Assembly (NCBI RefSeq): GCF_032302195.1
Contig: NZ_CP135275.1
Span: 186,001 to 250,000 of the forward strand
Source: Paenibacillus sp. MMS20-IR301
GTDB taxonomy: Bacteria; Bacillota; Bacilli; Paenibacillales; Paenibacillaceae
Direction: 5' to 3'
DNA: 64,000 bases
Part shown: one piece after another, positions 9,721-18,691 of the stretch
Position numbering within the stretch: position 1 is the first letter of the stretch
Layout of the letters: every line of letters starts with the position of its first letter
Notes under the pieces: model-generated
What the model saw: only the letters and a program-made list of their open reading frames with translations
Database searches by the model: none
Told to the model about the DNA's origin: nothing
Position numbers and translations under genes: made by a program

Positions 9721-9887
9721 TTTGGGCTGGATTTAATAGATTTCCACGCCTATAACTCGACAAAAAAACCACCTGAACGCCCCCCATGTTTAGACAGACT
9801 TTGAATGCAGGAGTTTCTATACTAATCTTATCGTCTAAAAAGAGAGCCAGCACCCGGCCTCCGGACAGATATCCGCCCTACAGGCAG

Positions 9888-10853
9888 GTGAAACCACTGG
9901 TTGTCTATATTGATTTGATCTTTGCCGCCAATCTGCTGATCGACGGAATTCTATTGTGGCTGACCAGCTGGCTGGTCAAACAGAAGGTGTCCTGGTGGCG
10001 GCTGCTTCTCTCAGCGGTAGTTGGCGCAATTTATGTAGTGATGATGTTTGTGCCGGAGCTGTCCTTTCTGTACACCTTTCTTATCAAGTTCGGGTTGTCG
10101 GTATTAATGCTGTGGATAGCATTCGGCTTTAAGAGTCTGCAAAGCTACCTGCGGGCATTGGGAGCATTCTATATTATTAATTTTGCGGCGGCGGGAGGGA
10201 TACTTGGGGTTCATTATTTGCTGCAAAGCTCAGGCGACATCTGGAACGGCATTATATTCACCTCTTCAGGGGGCCAAGCTTACCGGCTGAAGATTGGATT
10301 CTGGTTCGTGCTTGCACTGCTCCCGCTGATCCTGCTTCTCTTCAAGCTGATTCAATCCTCGCGGAATCGCAGGGAGCAGCTTGAAACTTATATCGGGGAA
10401 GTGACTGTTGAAATTGACGGAGTGGCTGTCAGCTGCCCCGGGCTGCTCGATACCGGGAACCGGCTCAGTGATCCGCTTACGGGAATACCGGTGATGGTGA
10501 TGGAATCGTCACTGTGGGAAGGGCATCTGCCGCCTTCCTGGAAGGGCAGGCTGACACAGACGGGAGCTGATACGCTCGTTCTGGAAGCGGACGGGCAGTC
10601 CTTTGCCTGGCAGGACAGGTTGCGGCTGGTGCCTTACAGAGGCGTTAACCGCGGGGCCTCTTTCATGCTCGCGCTGAAGCCGGATCATGTAATGATAAAG
10701 CTTGGAGGGGACACCTTCCACTGTAAACGTGTGCTTATCGGGCTGGATGGAGGGACTCTGTCGGGGGACGGAGCGTATAGGGCGGTCATTCATCCTGACC
10801 TGACCCGCAAAGATAGTGTCATAGAGGCGCCGGCAGAGAAGGTTATGGGCTAA
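9888..10853 (+). CDS. spoIIGA: Sigma-E processing peptidase SpoIIGA
   Basis: Membrane-embedded aspartic protease that removes the pro-sequence of sigma-E in the mother cell. Five hydrophobic segments occupy roughly the first 160 residues. The soluble C-terminal half holds the protease signature GLLDTGNRLSDPLTG. The start is uncertain. GTG 9888 gives MKPLVVYIDLIF, close to the family N-terminus. A CTG nine bases later, or the longer ATG at 9786, are alternatives; the latter adds a segment that does not look like the family. sigE follows immediately. Confidence 0.93.
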   Translation: MKPLVVYIDLIFAANLLIDGILLWLTSWLVKQKVSWWRLLLSAVVGAIYVVMMFVPELSFLYTFLIKFGLSVLMLWIAFGFKSLQSYLRALGAFYIINFAAAGGILGVHYLLQSSGDIWNGIIFTSSGGQAYRLKIGFWFVLALLPLILLLFKLIQSSRNRREQLETYIGEVTVEIDGVAVSCPGLLDTGNRLSDPLTGIPVMVMESSLWEGHLPPSWKGRLTQTGADTLVLEADGQSFAWQDRLRLVPYRGVNRGASFMLALKPDHVMIKLGGDTFHCKRVLIGLDGGTLSGDGAYRAVIHPDLTRKDSVIEAPAEKVMG

Positions 10854-10951
10854 GCTTTGAAAGGGTTACCTGAATGAGGTATAACTACCGCACTGGAAGG
10901 CTGCGTGCCTTTAGGAGACAGGAGCCGTTTCCACATGGAGGAGGAACAATA

Positions 10952-11671
10952 ATGATCAAATTCAAACTCGTGCTGCAATTGCAATATTACCGTATGCTGT
11001 TTCTGCTGGGACTGAAAAGCCAGGAAATTTATTATATCGGGGGAAGTGAGGCGCTGCCGCCGCCGCTAACACGGGAAGAGGAGGAATTTCTGCTCCAGCG
11101 GCTCTCCAGCGGTGATGCGGCTGTCCGGGCGATGCTGATTGAACGCAATCTGCGCCTTGTAGTCTACATCGCCCGGAAGTTTGAGAATACGGGCATCAAC
11201 ATAGAAGATCTGGTCTCGATCGGGGCGATCGGCCTGATCAAGGCCGTTAATACCTTTGATCCGGAGAAAAAAATCAAACTCGCCACCTACGCCTCGCGCT
11301 GCATCGAGAATGAAATTCTGATGTACCTGCGCCGCAACAGCAAAACACGGAGTGAAGTTTCTTTTGACGAACCGCTGAATATCGACTGGGACGGCAACGA
11401 ACTGCTGCTCTCGGATGTGCTGGGTACAGAGAATGATACGATCTACCGTAACATTGAAGAACAGGTGGACCGAAAGCTGCTGCAGAAGGCGCTGGAGAAG
11501 CTCAGTGAGCGGGAAAGATTAATCATGGAGCTGCGGTTCGGGCTGCGCGGCGGTGAAGAAAAAACACAAAAGGATGTCGCTGATCTGCTGGGCATTTCCC
11601 AGTCGTATATCTCACGCCTCGAAAAAAGAATTATTAAACGGCTGCGCAAGGAGTTCAACAAGATGGTGTAA
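10952..11671 (+). CDS. sigE: RNA polymerase sporulation sigma factor pro-sigma-E
   Basis: Mother-cell sigma factor made as an inactive precursor. ATG 10952 has AGGAGGAAC upstream. The first residues, [23 protein letters not shown], here spanning about residues 1-23, are the hydrophobic pro-sequence cut by SpoIIGA. Region 2 ([20 protein letters not shown]) and the region 4 helix-turn-helix ([20 protein letters not shown]) are clear. A longer frame from 10874 has no ribosome binding site and would extend the pro-sequence abnormally. Confidence 0.97.
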   Translation: MIKFKLVLQLQYYRMLFLLGLKSQEIYYIGGSEALPPPLTREEEEFLLQRLSSGDAAVRAMLIERNLRLVVYIARKFENTGINIEDLVSIGAIGLIKAVNTFDPEKKIKLATYASRCIENEILMYLRRNSKTRSEVSFDEPLNIDWDGNELLLSDVLGTENDTIYRNIEEQVDRKLLQKALEKLSERERLIMELRFGLRGGEEKTQKDVADLLGISQSYISRLEKRIIKRLRKEFNKMV

Positions 11672-11749
11672 GGGAGAGCAAGTGAGGAATAAAATGCCGG
11701 GCCGGGGAGATAATGTACAGTAATGTTTCTCCTTGGGAGGTAAATCATC

Positions 11750-12532
11750 ATGACCCGAAATAAAGTCGAGATTTGCGGTGTGGATACCGCCAAGCTGCCC
11801 GTTCTTACGAACGTGGAAATGCGGGCACTGTTCACTTCGCTGCAGCAGCAGGGCGAGCGATCCGCCAGAGAGAAATTGGTTAATGGTAACCTCAGGCTTG
11901 TGCTTAGCGTAATTCAAAGGTTCAATAATCGTGGAGAGTTCGTGGATGATCTGTTTCAGGTGGGCTGCATCGGACTCATGAAAGCCATCGATAATTTTGA
12001 TTTATCGCAGAATGTCAAGTTCTCTACCTATGCGGTGCCGATGATCATCGGAGAGATCCGCCGCTACTTGCGTGATAATAACCCGATCCGGGTATCACGG
12101 TCCCTGCGGGACATCGCCTATAAGGCTTTGCAGGTCCGGGACAGCCTGACCAACCAGAACTCACGGGAGCCCACGATCCTAGAAATATCTGAGGCGCTTG
12201 GTGTACCTAAAGAGGATGTAGTGTTTGCACTGGATGCGATCCAGGACCCGGTGTCCCTGTTCGAGCCGATCTATCATGACGGCGGTGATCCGATTTATGT
12301 GATGGACCAGATCAGTGATGATAAGAACAAGGATGTATCCTGGATTGAAGAAATTGCCCTCCGCGAAGCGATGCAGCGGCTGGGACAGCGGGAGAAGCGA
12401 ATTCTGTCCATGCGTTTTTTTGAGGGAAAAACCCAAATGGAAGTAGCGGATGAGATCGGCATCTCTCAGGCTCAGGTATCACGGCTTGAGAAGTCGGCGA
12501 TCCAGCAGATGCAAAAGCATGTGAAGTCTTAG
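11750..12532 (+). CDS. sigG: RNA polymerase sporulation sigma factor sigma-G
   Basis: Late forespore sigma factor. The N-terminus TRNKVEICGVDTAKLPVLTN is the conserved sigma-G start that binds anti-sigma factors. Region 2 (FVDDLFQVGCIGLMKAIDNF) and region 4 (TQMEVADEIGISQAQVSRLE) are present. AGGTAAATC precedes the ATG. The 78-bp gap after sigE holds CCGGGCCGGGG and could contain a forespore promoter, but I could not assign it with confidence. Confidence 0.97.
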   Translation: MTRNKVEICGVDTAKLPVLTNVEMRALFTSLQQQGERSAREKLVNGNLRLVLSVIQRFNNRGEFVDDLFQVGCIGLMKAIDNFDLSQNVKFSTYAVPMIIGEIRRYLRDNNPIRVSRSLRDIAYKALQVRDSLTNQNSREPTILEISEALGVPKEDVVFALDAIQDPVSLFEPIYHDGGDPIYVMDQISDDKNKDVSWIEEIALREAMQRLGQREKRILSMRFFEGKTQMEVADEIGISQAQVSRLEKSAIQQMQKHVKS

Positions 12533-12697
12533 GCAGCAGGCTATAGATGAACTGGGGATATTCCGGAAGGCGGTAAATGCGGCTGCCCGGGATATCCTTT
12601 TGTATATACGGGGTGTATCTGCAATGAATTCAGACATGTTGCCAAGCCTGGCATACATATACTGGTCCTATAGGTCTCAATGTACAGGGGTGGCAGG

Positions 12698-13048
12698 ATG
12701 AATGAGGATTCTATAGGTGCAGGTACAGGCAAAAAAATGAAAATCTCTGATTTTCAGACCAAGGATGTTATCAATATTGTCGACGGCAGGCGGCTGGGTC
12801 AGATCAGTGACCTGGAGCTGGATTTGCGCCGTGGTGTCATTGATGCAATTATTGTTCCCGGGTATACCAGATTTATGGGGCTGTTCGGGGGCGGGGCGGA
12901 TCTGATTATTCCCTGGCGGAATATTGTCAAGATTGGCGCAGATGTGGTGCTGGTGAAGATTGAAGAAGGCCGGATGCCGCAAAGCCAGGAAGAGCGGGAA
13001 ACGATGTATCTGGAGCGGGGGGACCGCAGTGAGCGGCGCACTTATTGA
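12698..13048 (+). CDS. ylmC: YlmC/YmxH-family sporulation protein, PRC-barrel domain
   Basis: Small PRC-barrel protein conserved next to sigG in spore-formers. Visible motifs are KISDFQTKDVINIVDGRRLGQISDLELD followed by IIPWRNIVKIGADVVLVK (residues about 14-42 and 70-88). The start could be ATG 12680, 12698 or 12737. 12698 is preferred for the GGTGGCAGG upstream. Its biochemical role is not established. Confidence 0.8.
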   Translation: MNEDSIGAGTGKKMKISDFQTKDVINIVDGRRLGQISDLELDLRRGVIDAIIVPGYTRFMGLFGGGADLIIPWRNIVKIGADVVLVKIEEGRMPQSQEERETMYLERGDRSERRTY

Positions 13049-13170
13049 CGGGGTGCGTCTTTTTTCTGCAAAAATGGGTAAAGGCTTAGAAGAAGACTGG
13101 GGTATGTAAGGCTGTGCTTTAGCGCCAAAATACGGAATGGGTATGGTACACTTAGGTCAGAGGTGAAAAT

Positions 13171-14025
13171 ATGGAACCGTTTATACAGAATGGCGGAACG
13201 CCGGTGCTGCTTCACTTGGAGCCATGGCGCGGGCAGTACAGTGCGATTACCGCAGGATTTACCGGCAGGGCAGGCGGCAGCGGCAAACAGCCGTATGACA
13301 GCTTCAATTGCGCTTTTCATGTGGGGGATGACCCGGAGGATGTGCTCAGCAACAGGCGGCTGCTGGCAGAAAGCCTAGGATTTACTCTGGATTCCTGGAC
13401 CTGCGGGGAGCAAACCCATAGTAAACATATTGCAGTTGTTACCAGGCGGGACCGCGGCAAAGGGAGCTTGGACCGGGCTTCAGCTTTTCAGGCTACCGAC
13501 GGGCTGCTGACGGATGTACCGGGTGTGCTGCTGACTTCTTTTTATGCCGATTGTGTACCTTTATATTTCTATGATCCGCTGCATGAAGCTGTAGGACTGG
13601 CCCATGCAGGCTGGAAAGGGACAGTGGCAGAGATTGCTGCTGCGATGGTCAGCCGGATGGAACAGGAGTATGGAAGCCGTCCGCAGGATATCCTGGCTGC
13701 AATAGGGCCTTCTATTGGTGAATGCTGCTACGAGGTGGATGATTATGTAATGGATCATGTCCGCAGGCTGGAGGACGGGCTTAAATCCCTGAAAGCGGAA
13801 GGCGCGCCTGAACTGTATACCCGTATAGAGACGGACAGCAGCAAATATATGCTGAACTTGAAAGAAATGAATCAACGCATTATGATTAAAGCAGGAATAT
13901 TGCCGACTCATATCGAATGTACAACTTGGTGTACAAGCTGTAACAGTGATCTGTTCTTTTCTTACCGTAAGGAAAACGGGATTACAGGTAGAATGACGAG
14001 CTGGATCGGAATAAAGGAGAGTTGA
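13171..14025 (+). CDS. pgeF: Multicopper polyphenol oxidase / LACC1-type purine nucleoside phosphorylase
   Basis: YlmD/YfiH family. Members have been called laccase-like. Later work reports purine nucleosidase/phosphorylase activity, and the E. coli member removes misincorporated serine in muropeptides. The metal-binding residues are visible as SFYADCVPLYF, GLAHAGWKGTV and GPSIGECCYEVDDYV (Cys/His ligands). Ribosome binding site AGAGGTGAAAAT. It is followed 3 bp later by ylmE in the standard ylm order. Confidence 0.92.
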   Translation: MEPFIQNGGTPVLLHLEPWRGQYSAITAGFTGRAGGSGKQPYDSFNCAFHVGDDPEDVLSNRRLLAESLGFTLDSWTCGEQTHSKHIAVVTRRDRGKGSLDRASAFQATDGLLTDVPGVLLTSFYADCVPLYFYDPLHEAVGLAHAGWKGTVAEIAAAMVSRMEQEYGSRPQDILAAIGPSIGECCYEVDDYVMDHVRRLEDGLKSLKAEGAPELYTRIETDSSKYMLNLKEMNQRIMIKAGILPTHIECTTWCTSCNSDLFFSYRKENGITGRMTSWIGIKES

Positions 14026-14028
14026 AAG

Positions 14029-14712
14029 TTGGTTTCACTACAGGAAAGAATAGCCATTGTGGAGGAACGTGTCGCACGGGCCTGTACGGTCAGCGGCCGG
14101 GAGGTAAGTGACGTTAAGGTGATTGCAGTGACCAAATATGTGCCGCTGGAAACGGTGTCAGCTGTACTGGAGGCAGGCCTGACAGAGATTGCGGAGAGCC
14201 GCTGGCAGGATGCGGAGCCTAAGTGGAATGCACTCGGGGACAAAGGAATCTGGCATTTTATCGGGCATTTGCAGACCAATAAAGTAAAAGACGTTATCGG
14301 TAAATTTCAATATATACATTCACTGGACCGATTGTCACTGGCACGGGAGCTGCAGAAGAAAGCAGAGGCTGCCGGGCTGGACATTAATGTTTTCCTGCAG
14401 GTCAATATCTCAGGAGAGGATACCAAGTTTGGCTTACCGCCTGAGGCTGTGGAAGGTTTCTTGAGAGAAATAGCCCCGCTTAACCGGGTGAAAGTGGTTG
14501 GACTTATGACTATGGCTCCTCATGAAGAGGACCCGGAGCTTACCCGTCCGGTCTTCCGCGGGCTGCGTAAGCTGCGTGATGATCTCAATCTGCTGGCTTT
14601 GACTCCTGAACCAATCAGGGAGCTGTCGATGGGCATGTCGAATGATTTTGAAGTGGCGATACAGGAAGGGGCCACCCGGGTACGCCTGGGAACGGTTTTA
14701 GTAGGTCATTAG
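14029..14712 (+). CDS. ylmE: YggS-family pyridoxal-phosphate homeostasis protein
   Basis: PLP-binding alanine-racemase-fold protein (COG0325) involved in PLP homeostasis. Signatures are VIAVTKYV (PLP lysine), WHFIGHLQTNK, and MGMSNDFEVAIQEGATRVRLG at the end (residues about 203-223). The start is TTG 14029 with AAGGAGAG upstream. It is tightly linked to pgeF and sepF. Confidence 0.93.
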   Translation: MVSLQERIAIVEERVARACTVSGREVSDVKVIAVTKYVPLETVSAVLEAGLTEIAESRWQDAEPKWNALGDKGIWHFIGHLQTNKVKDVIGKFQYIHSLDRLSLARELQKKAEAAGLDINVFLQVNISGEDTKFGLPPEAVEGFLREIAPLNRVKVVGLMTMAPHEEDPELTRPVFRGLRKLRDDLNLLALTPEPIRELSMGMSNDFEVAIQEGATRVRLGTVLVGH

Positions 14713-14723
14713 GAGGGAGATTG

Positions 14724-15167
14724 ATGGGCGTGATGAACCGGTTTATGAATTTCTTGGGCTTGCAGGAGGAAGAGGAGATTGTGGAACGGGAGCAAATTCC
14801 CCGTGATGAGGATGAATACGAACCCGCCCCTGTAGAAACGCGCAAAAATCAGAGGGCCAACGTCGTCAGTATCCATTCGCAAAAAAATGTGAAGGTTGTG
14901 CTCTATGAGCCGCGTTCGTATGACGAAGCACAGGAGATTGCTGACCATTTGCGTTCACATCGTACAGTAGTTGTCAACCTGCAGCGTGTGCGTAACGATC
15001 AGGCGATGCGGATTATTGATTTTTTAAGCGGAACCGTTTATGCCCTGGGTGGAGGAATTTCTAAGATCGGGGGCAATATATTTATGTGCACTCCGGATAC
15101 AGTGGAGATTCAAGGCTCCATTACGGAGATTCTAAGTGACGACCAAGAATTTAACAGAATGAGGTGA
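14724..15167 (+). CDS. sepF: Cell division protein SepF
   Basis: Membrane-binding Z-ring anchor of Firmicutes. The N-terminal amphipathic helix (MNRFMNFLGLQEE) is followed by an acidic linker and the C-terminal SepF core, with IADHLRSHRTVVVNLQRV and RIIDFLSGTVYALGG (residues about 73-115). ATG 14724 has AGGAGGGA six bases upstream. Confidence 0.95.
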   Translation: MGVMNRFMNFLGLQEEEEIVEREQIPRDEDEYEPAPVETRKNQRANVVSIHSQKNVKVVLYEPRSYDEAQEIADHLRSHRTVVVNLQRVRNDQAMRIIDFLSGTVYALGGGISKIGGNIFMCTPDTVEIQGSITEILSDDQEFNRMR

Positions 15168-15174
15168 ACAGGTT

Positions 15175-15444
15175 TTGAACGAAATACTATCCATTGTCAG
15201 CATTCTTTTCCGGATTTACTATTACATGATCTTCATATACATTCTCATGTCCTGGGTACCTAACCTGCGGGAGAACTTTATCGGCGAGCTCCTGGGCAAG
15301 CTGGTAGAACCGTATTTAACACCATTCCGGAAGATTATTCCCCCGCTTTTCGGAACCATTGATTTCTCGCCTATCGTTGCGATTGTAGTGCTCCAGCTTG
15401 CGGTAAACGGGCTGTATTCCATTGTAGGTATGCTCTTCGGCTAA
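15175..15444 (+). CDS. ylmG: YggT-family membrane protein YlmG
   Basis: A 89-residue protein with two transmembrane segments and the family sequence YILMSWVPNLRENFIGELL and LTPFRKIIPPLFGTIDFSPI. YggT proteins are linked to division, osmotic tolerance or, in plastids, nucleoid distribution. The start is TTG 15175 with AGGTGAACAGG upstream. Confidence 0.92.
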   Translation: MNEILSIVSILFRIYYYMIFIYILMSWVPNLRENFIGELLGKLVEPYLTPFRKIIPPLFGTIDFSPIVAIVVLQLAVNGLYSIVGMLFG

Positions 15445-15447
15445 CCC

Positions 15448-16230
15448 ATGAAGAATGAAATATATGGGCACTTTCATCCTGATGAACGGCAGTTTGTGGA
15501 CAAAGCCTGGGAATGGGTCAGCAATGCAGGGGAGTATCATGAGACGAAGCTGACCGAATTTCTTGATCCCCGCCAGGGGTATATCCTGCAGAGTCTGGTG
15601 AACCGTCATCCGGACGTAACGGTACGCTGGGAAGGCGGTTCCGGTGAAGCTGAACGGAAGCGGGCTATGATTGCTCCGGATTACCGGGATCTGTCCCATG
15701 AGGATATGGAGCTGAAGGTGCTGTCCATCACTTCGGGAGAACAGAAGTTTCTTTCTCTGGAGCATGGTGATTATATGGGGGCAATTCTTGGACTGGGCAT
15801 CAAAAGAGGCAAAGTCGGCGATATTCATGTGCTGGAGGATGGCTGCCATGTAGTGGTAGCCGCCGATATTGCAGATTATCTGTCGATGAATTTGACCGGT
15901 GTGCACCGGATTAATGTGAGTACGGAAATCCTTCCGCTTTCAGGCTTGCGGAGCAGCCGGGCCAGGCTGGAGACGATGGAATTCACTGTGGCTTCCTTAA
16001 GACTTGACGGGATTGCGGCAGATGTAACACGGCTGAGCCGGAGTAAAATACTTGTCCCGATCAAAGCAGGGCGCGTACGGGTGAACTGGAAGGTAGAAGA
16101 AAATCCGGCCTCTGAACTTAAGGACGGCGACATGGTATCTATACAGGGCTTCGGGCGATTCAAGGTTCTGGAAATCGGCAATTTGACGAAGAAGGGACGT
16201 TACCGCATTATTGTGGGCAAATTTGTCTGA
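15448..16230 (+). CDS. ylmH: RNA-binding S4-domain protein YlmH
   Basis: About 260 residues with an N-terminal YlmH domain, a central GAILGLGIKRGKVGDI motif and a C-terminal S4 domain (LSRSKILVPIKAGRVRVNWK). In Bacillus, YlmH binds the ribosome near the P-site tRNA and takes part in rescue of stalled complexes. It starts at ATG 15448, four bases after ylmG. Confidence 0.93.
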   Translation: MKNEIYGHFHPDERQFVDKAWEWVSNAGEYHETKLTEFLDPRQGYILQSLVNRHPDVTVRWEGGSGEAERKRAMIAPDYRDLSHEDMELKVLSITSGEQKFLSLEHGDYMGAILGLGIKRGKVGDIHVLEDGCHVVVAADIADYLSMNLTGVHRINVSTEILPLSGLRSSRARLETMEFTVASLRLDGIAADVTRLSRSKILVPIKAGRVRVNWKVEENPASELKDGDMVSIQGFGRFKVLEIGNLTKKGRYRIIVGKFV

Positions 16231-16508
16231 GACCCTTGCAGGAATACAGCTGTGCTTGTCGAAATTGATATTCTCGGGGGAACAAACATTTTGCAGGCCG
16301 GGTGCCGATATTTGTAACAGAGGCTTACCGGAAGCGGCGGAGCGAAATGCGCTTGCTGATTTTCTGCCGGATACTGAAATGGATAAGGCCACCCCTCATA
16401 ATCTGGGATATCTTAAACAATAATAAGAAGGTCTTTCATCTTTGTCTTCCGGGACAGGGTTATTGTTCAGGGACACAAAAGGTCCGAAATTTCTAGGAGG
16501 TGCACAGC

Positions 16509-16997
16509 ATGCCATTAACACCGCTCGATATACATAACAAGGAGTTCTCCCGGAGAATCCGCGGTTATGATGAGGATGAGGTCAACGAATTTCTCGATCA
16601 GGTCATCAAGGACTACGAAAGCGTCATCCGTGAGAACAAAGAGCTGCATAACCAGCTTCTTTCACTTCAGGACCGTCTTGACCATTTCCTCAATATTGAA
16701 GAAAGTCTATCCAAGACCATTATTGTTGCTCAGGAAGCTGCAGACGATGTAAAGAATAACTCCAAAAAGGAATCCCAGCTGATCCTTAAGGAAGCCGAGA
16801 AAAATGCGGACCGGATCATTAACGAGGCCTTGTCCAAATCCCGTAAGGTATCCATTGAGACAGAGGAGCTGCGCAAGCAGGCTTCGATCTACCGCACGCG
16901 TTTCCGGACGCTGCTGGAGGCTCAGCTTGAGCTGTTGTCCCAGGATGACTGGAATGCTCTTGAGAGCCGGGAGGTTACAGAGAATACCTTGTTGTGA
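16509..16997 (+). CDS. divIVA: Cell division/polarity protein DivIVA
   Basis: Coiled-coil protein that binds negatively curved membrane at septa and poles. The N-terminal lipid-binding domain (LTPLDIHNKEFSRRIRGYDEDEVNEFLD, residues about 3-30) is followed by long heptad-type coiled coils to about residue 150. ATG 16509 follows AGGAGGTGCACAGC. A GTG nine bases earlier lies inside the ribosome binding site and is not the start. Confidence 0.96.
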   Translation: MPLTPLDIHNKEFSRRIRGYDEDEVNEFLDQVIKDYESVIRENKELHNQLLSLQDRLDHFLNIEESLSKTIIVAQEAADDVKNNSKKESQLILKEAEKNADRIINEALSKSRKVSIETEELRKQASIYRTRFRTLLEAQLELLSQDDWNALESREVTENTLL

Positions 16998-17415
16998 CGT
17001 TTCCCGGGTAAGAGAACATGCTGTAAATTAAGCTGCAATTTGTAAGCTAAGCGGTGATGCGGGGGAATGGGTCCGGCTGGTTAGGCAGGTGCGGATTCCG
17101 GCAGCCCGGGGATGTGCGGATAAACTTTCTGCTATCGTTGCTGCTGATCATGAGTCTTTAAGTGTAAAAAGAGCACTTATTTAGCGCTGAAATTAGCTTT
17201 GTGGAATAATAAGTGTATAATGAGCATCTAATTGTTTGATGCTTGGCATAAATACAGGAATCCTTACAGATTAAGTGTAGAATATCCAATTAAACTTCCC
17301 ATCCATCAGGATATGACTGATTTAGTTGTACTAAATCCACTTAAGTTTATTATTTGGTTACGTTTTGTCTTCGCTTAGCGGAACTTTATCACATTAGTGC
17401 TGACAGGCGCAATTC
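16998..17415. other. Intergenic region with short AT-rich repeats before the T-box
   Basis: About 420 bp with no convincing gene. It contains several copies of a loose motif around ACTTAWNT/AATAAGTG (AAGAGCACTTATTTAG near 17172, AATAAGTGTATAAT near 17208, CCACTTAAGTTT near 17337). Similar sequence occurs at 60.8-60.97 kb. These look like dispersed intergenic repeats. Confidence 0.5.
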
Positions 17416-17444
17416 TTGACAATACAGCCAAAACAGTCTATAAC
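17416..17444 (+). promoter_or_regulatory. Sigma-A promoter of the ileS T-box transcript
   Basis: TTGACA at 17416-17421, a 17-base spacer and TATAAC at 17439-17444. Both hexamers are close to the vegetative consensus. Transcription would start near 17451, shortly before the T-box structure. Confidence 0.85.
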
Positions 17445-17450
17445 TAGAGA

Positions 17451-17778
17451 ATATCTGTATCCTATTGAATTTAAATTCGATGACGGGACAAGTACGATAA
17501 GGTAACGTTCTCCAGAGAGTCGGTGATTGCTGCGAGCCGATTGTTCACGCCTTACCGGAAGATCCTCCCCTAGAAGCTAAGCTGAAGCGTGAATACGTGC
17601 GTAGGCTACGCCGTCTGCCGGACGTTATCCCGGACCCGTGTGGCAAGCTGCATGCGGAACTGAGATTGTACTGAATACACTCCCCCTAAGGATGTGCGTG
17701 AGGTGCAGAATTAGGGTGGTATCGCGAGCGCTGTCTCGCCCCTTGGGGGGCGGGATGGCGCTCGTTTGTGTTTTTTCG
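17451..17778 (+). ncRNA. T-box leader, isoleucine specifier
   Basis: tRNA-sensing transcription attenuator. Stem I shows the AGTA S-turn strand (17491-17494) opposite GAAGATC, giving an ATC (Ile) specifier at 17562-17564. The distal AGAGAGTCGGTG and CGAGCCGA elements are present. The conserved T-box TTAGGGTGGTATCGCGAG is at 17711-17728. The competing terminator pairs GCGAGCGC..CTCGCCCC with GGGGCGGG..GCGCTCG and ends in TTTGTGTTTTTT (to 17776). Uncharged tRNA-Ile should prevent termination. Unusually, ileS does not start until 1.1 kb downstream. Confidence 0.93.
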
Positions 17779-17971
17779 AGCCCCCTAAATCCCCCTTCCA
17801 AGGGGGACCCCAAGGGCTGCCGCCCTCTGGACACCCGCAACAAGTGCATTGTGCGATGAGTGGTGTCCGCGGACGGGGAAGGATTACTGCGGCGGAGGGA
17901 GCGGCCCTTCTTAGGCTCCCCTTGCGGGGACGCCTGCGGGGCCTTGACTGCGGCTAAGTGCAAGAGCGAAA

Positions 17972-18038
17972 AGCAAGAGCAAGAGCAAGAGCAAGAGCAA
18001 GAGCAAGAGCAAGAGCAAGAGCAAGAGCAAGAGCAAGA
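17972..18038. repeat. AGAGCA hexanucleotide microsatellite
   Basis: About eleven tandem copies of a 6-bp unit (AGCAAG in this phase) run directly into the 60-bp minisatellite. Because the unit is a multiple of three, it leaves a plus-strand frame open as Arg-Ala repeats. That openness is not evidence of coding. Copy number is likely polymorphic. Confidence 0.9.
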
Positions 18039-18691
18039 GCGGAAGGGCCTACCGTCCTCGCGCTGCCCTGCGGGATCGCGGGCCGGAGCGGCCCAAGAGC
18101 GGGAGGTCCTGCCGTCCTAGCGCTGCCCTACGGGATTGCGGGCCGGAGCGGCCCAAGAGCGGGAGGTCCTGCCGTCCTAGCGCTGCCCTACGGGATCGCG
18201 GGCCGGAGCGGCCCAAGAGCGGAAGGGCCTACCGTCCCCGCGCTGCCCTGCGGGATCGCGGGCCGGAGCGGCCCAAGAGCGGAAGGGCCTACCGTCCCCG
18301 CGCTGCCCTGCGGGATCGCGGGCCGGAGCGGCCCAAGAGCGGAAGGGCCTGCCGTCCTAGCGCTGCCCTGCGGGATCGCGGGCCGGAGCGGCCCAAGAGC
18401 GGAAGGGCCTACCGTCCCCGCGCTGCCCTACGGGATCGCGGGCCGGAGCGGCCCAAGAGCGGAAGGGCCTGCCGTCCTAGCGCTGCCCTGCGGGAACGCG
18501 GGCCGGAGCGGCCCAAGAGCGGAAGGGCCTACCGTCCCCGCGCTGCCCTGCGGGATCGCGGGCCGGAGCGGCCCAAGAGCGGGAGGGCCTACCGTCCCCG
18601 TGCTGCCCTGCGGGATCGCGGGCCGGAGCGGCCCAAGAGCGGAAGGGCCTACCGTCCCCGCGCTGCCCTGCGGGATCGCGGGCCGGATCGC
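18034..18691. repeat. 60-bp tandem minisatellite, about 11 copies
   Basis: Ten full units of exactly 60 bp (18061-18660) plus partial units at each end. The unit contains GGGATCGCGGGCCGGAGCGG and CCCAAGAGCGG. Units differ at a few positions (GGAAGGGCCTACCGTCCCCG against GGGAGGTCCTGCCGTCCTAG), which defines variant types and shows block duplication. GC content is very high. The 60-bp period keeps several frames open on both strands, for example a 20-residue peptide repeat on the plus strand and a minus-strand frame running into ileS. The unit contains GGCCGGAGCGGCC, a near-palindrome. Confidence 0.97.

Noticed and set aside
17972..18691. CRISPR array
   Set aside because: The units are contiguous tandem repeats without unique spacers, and no cas genes are nearby.
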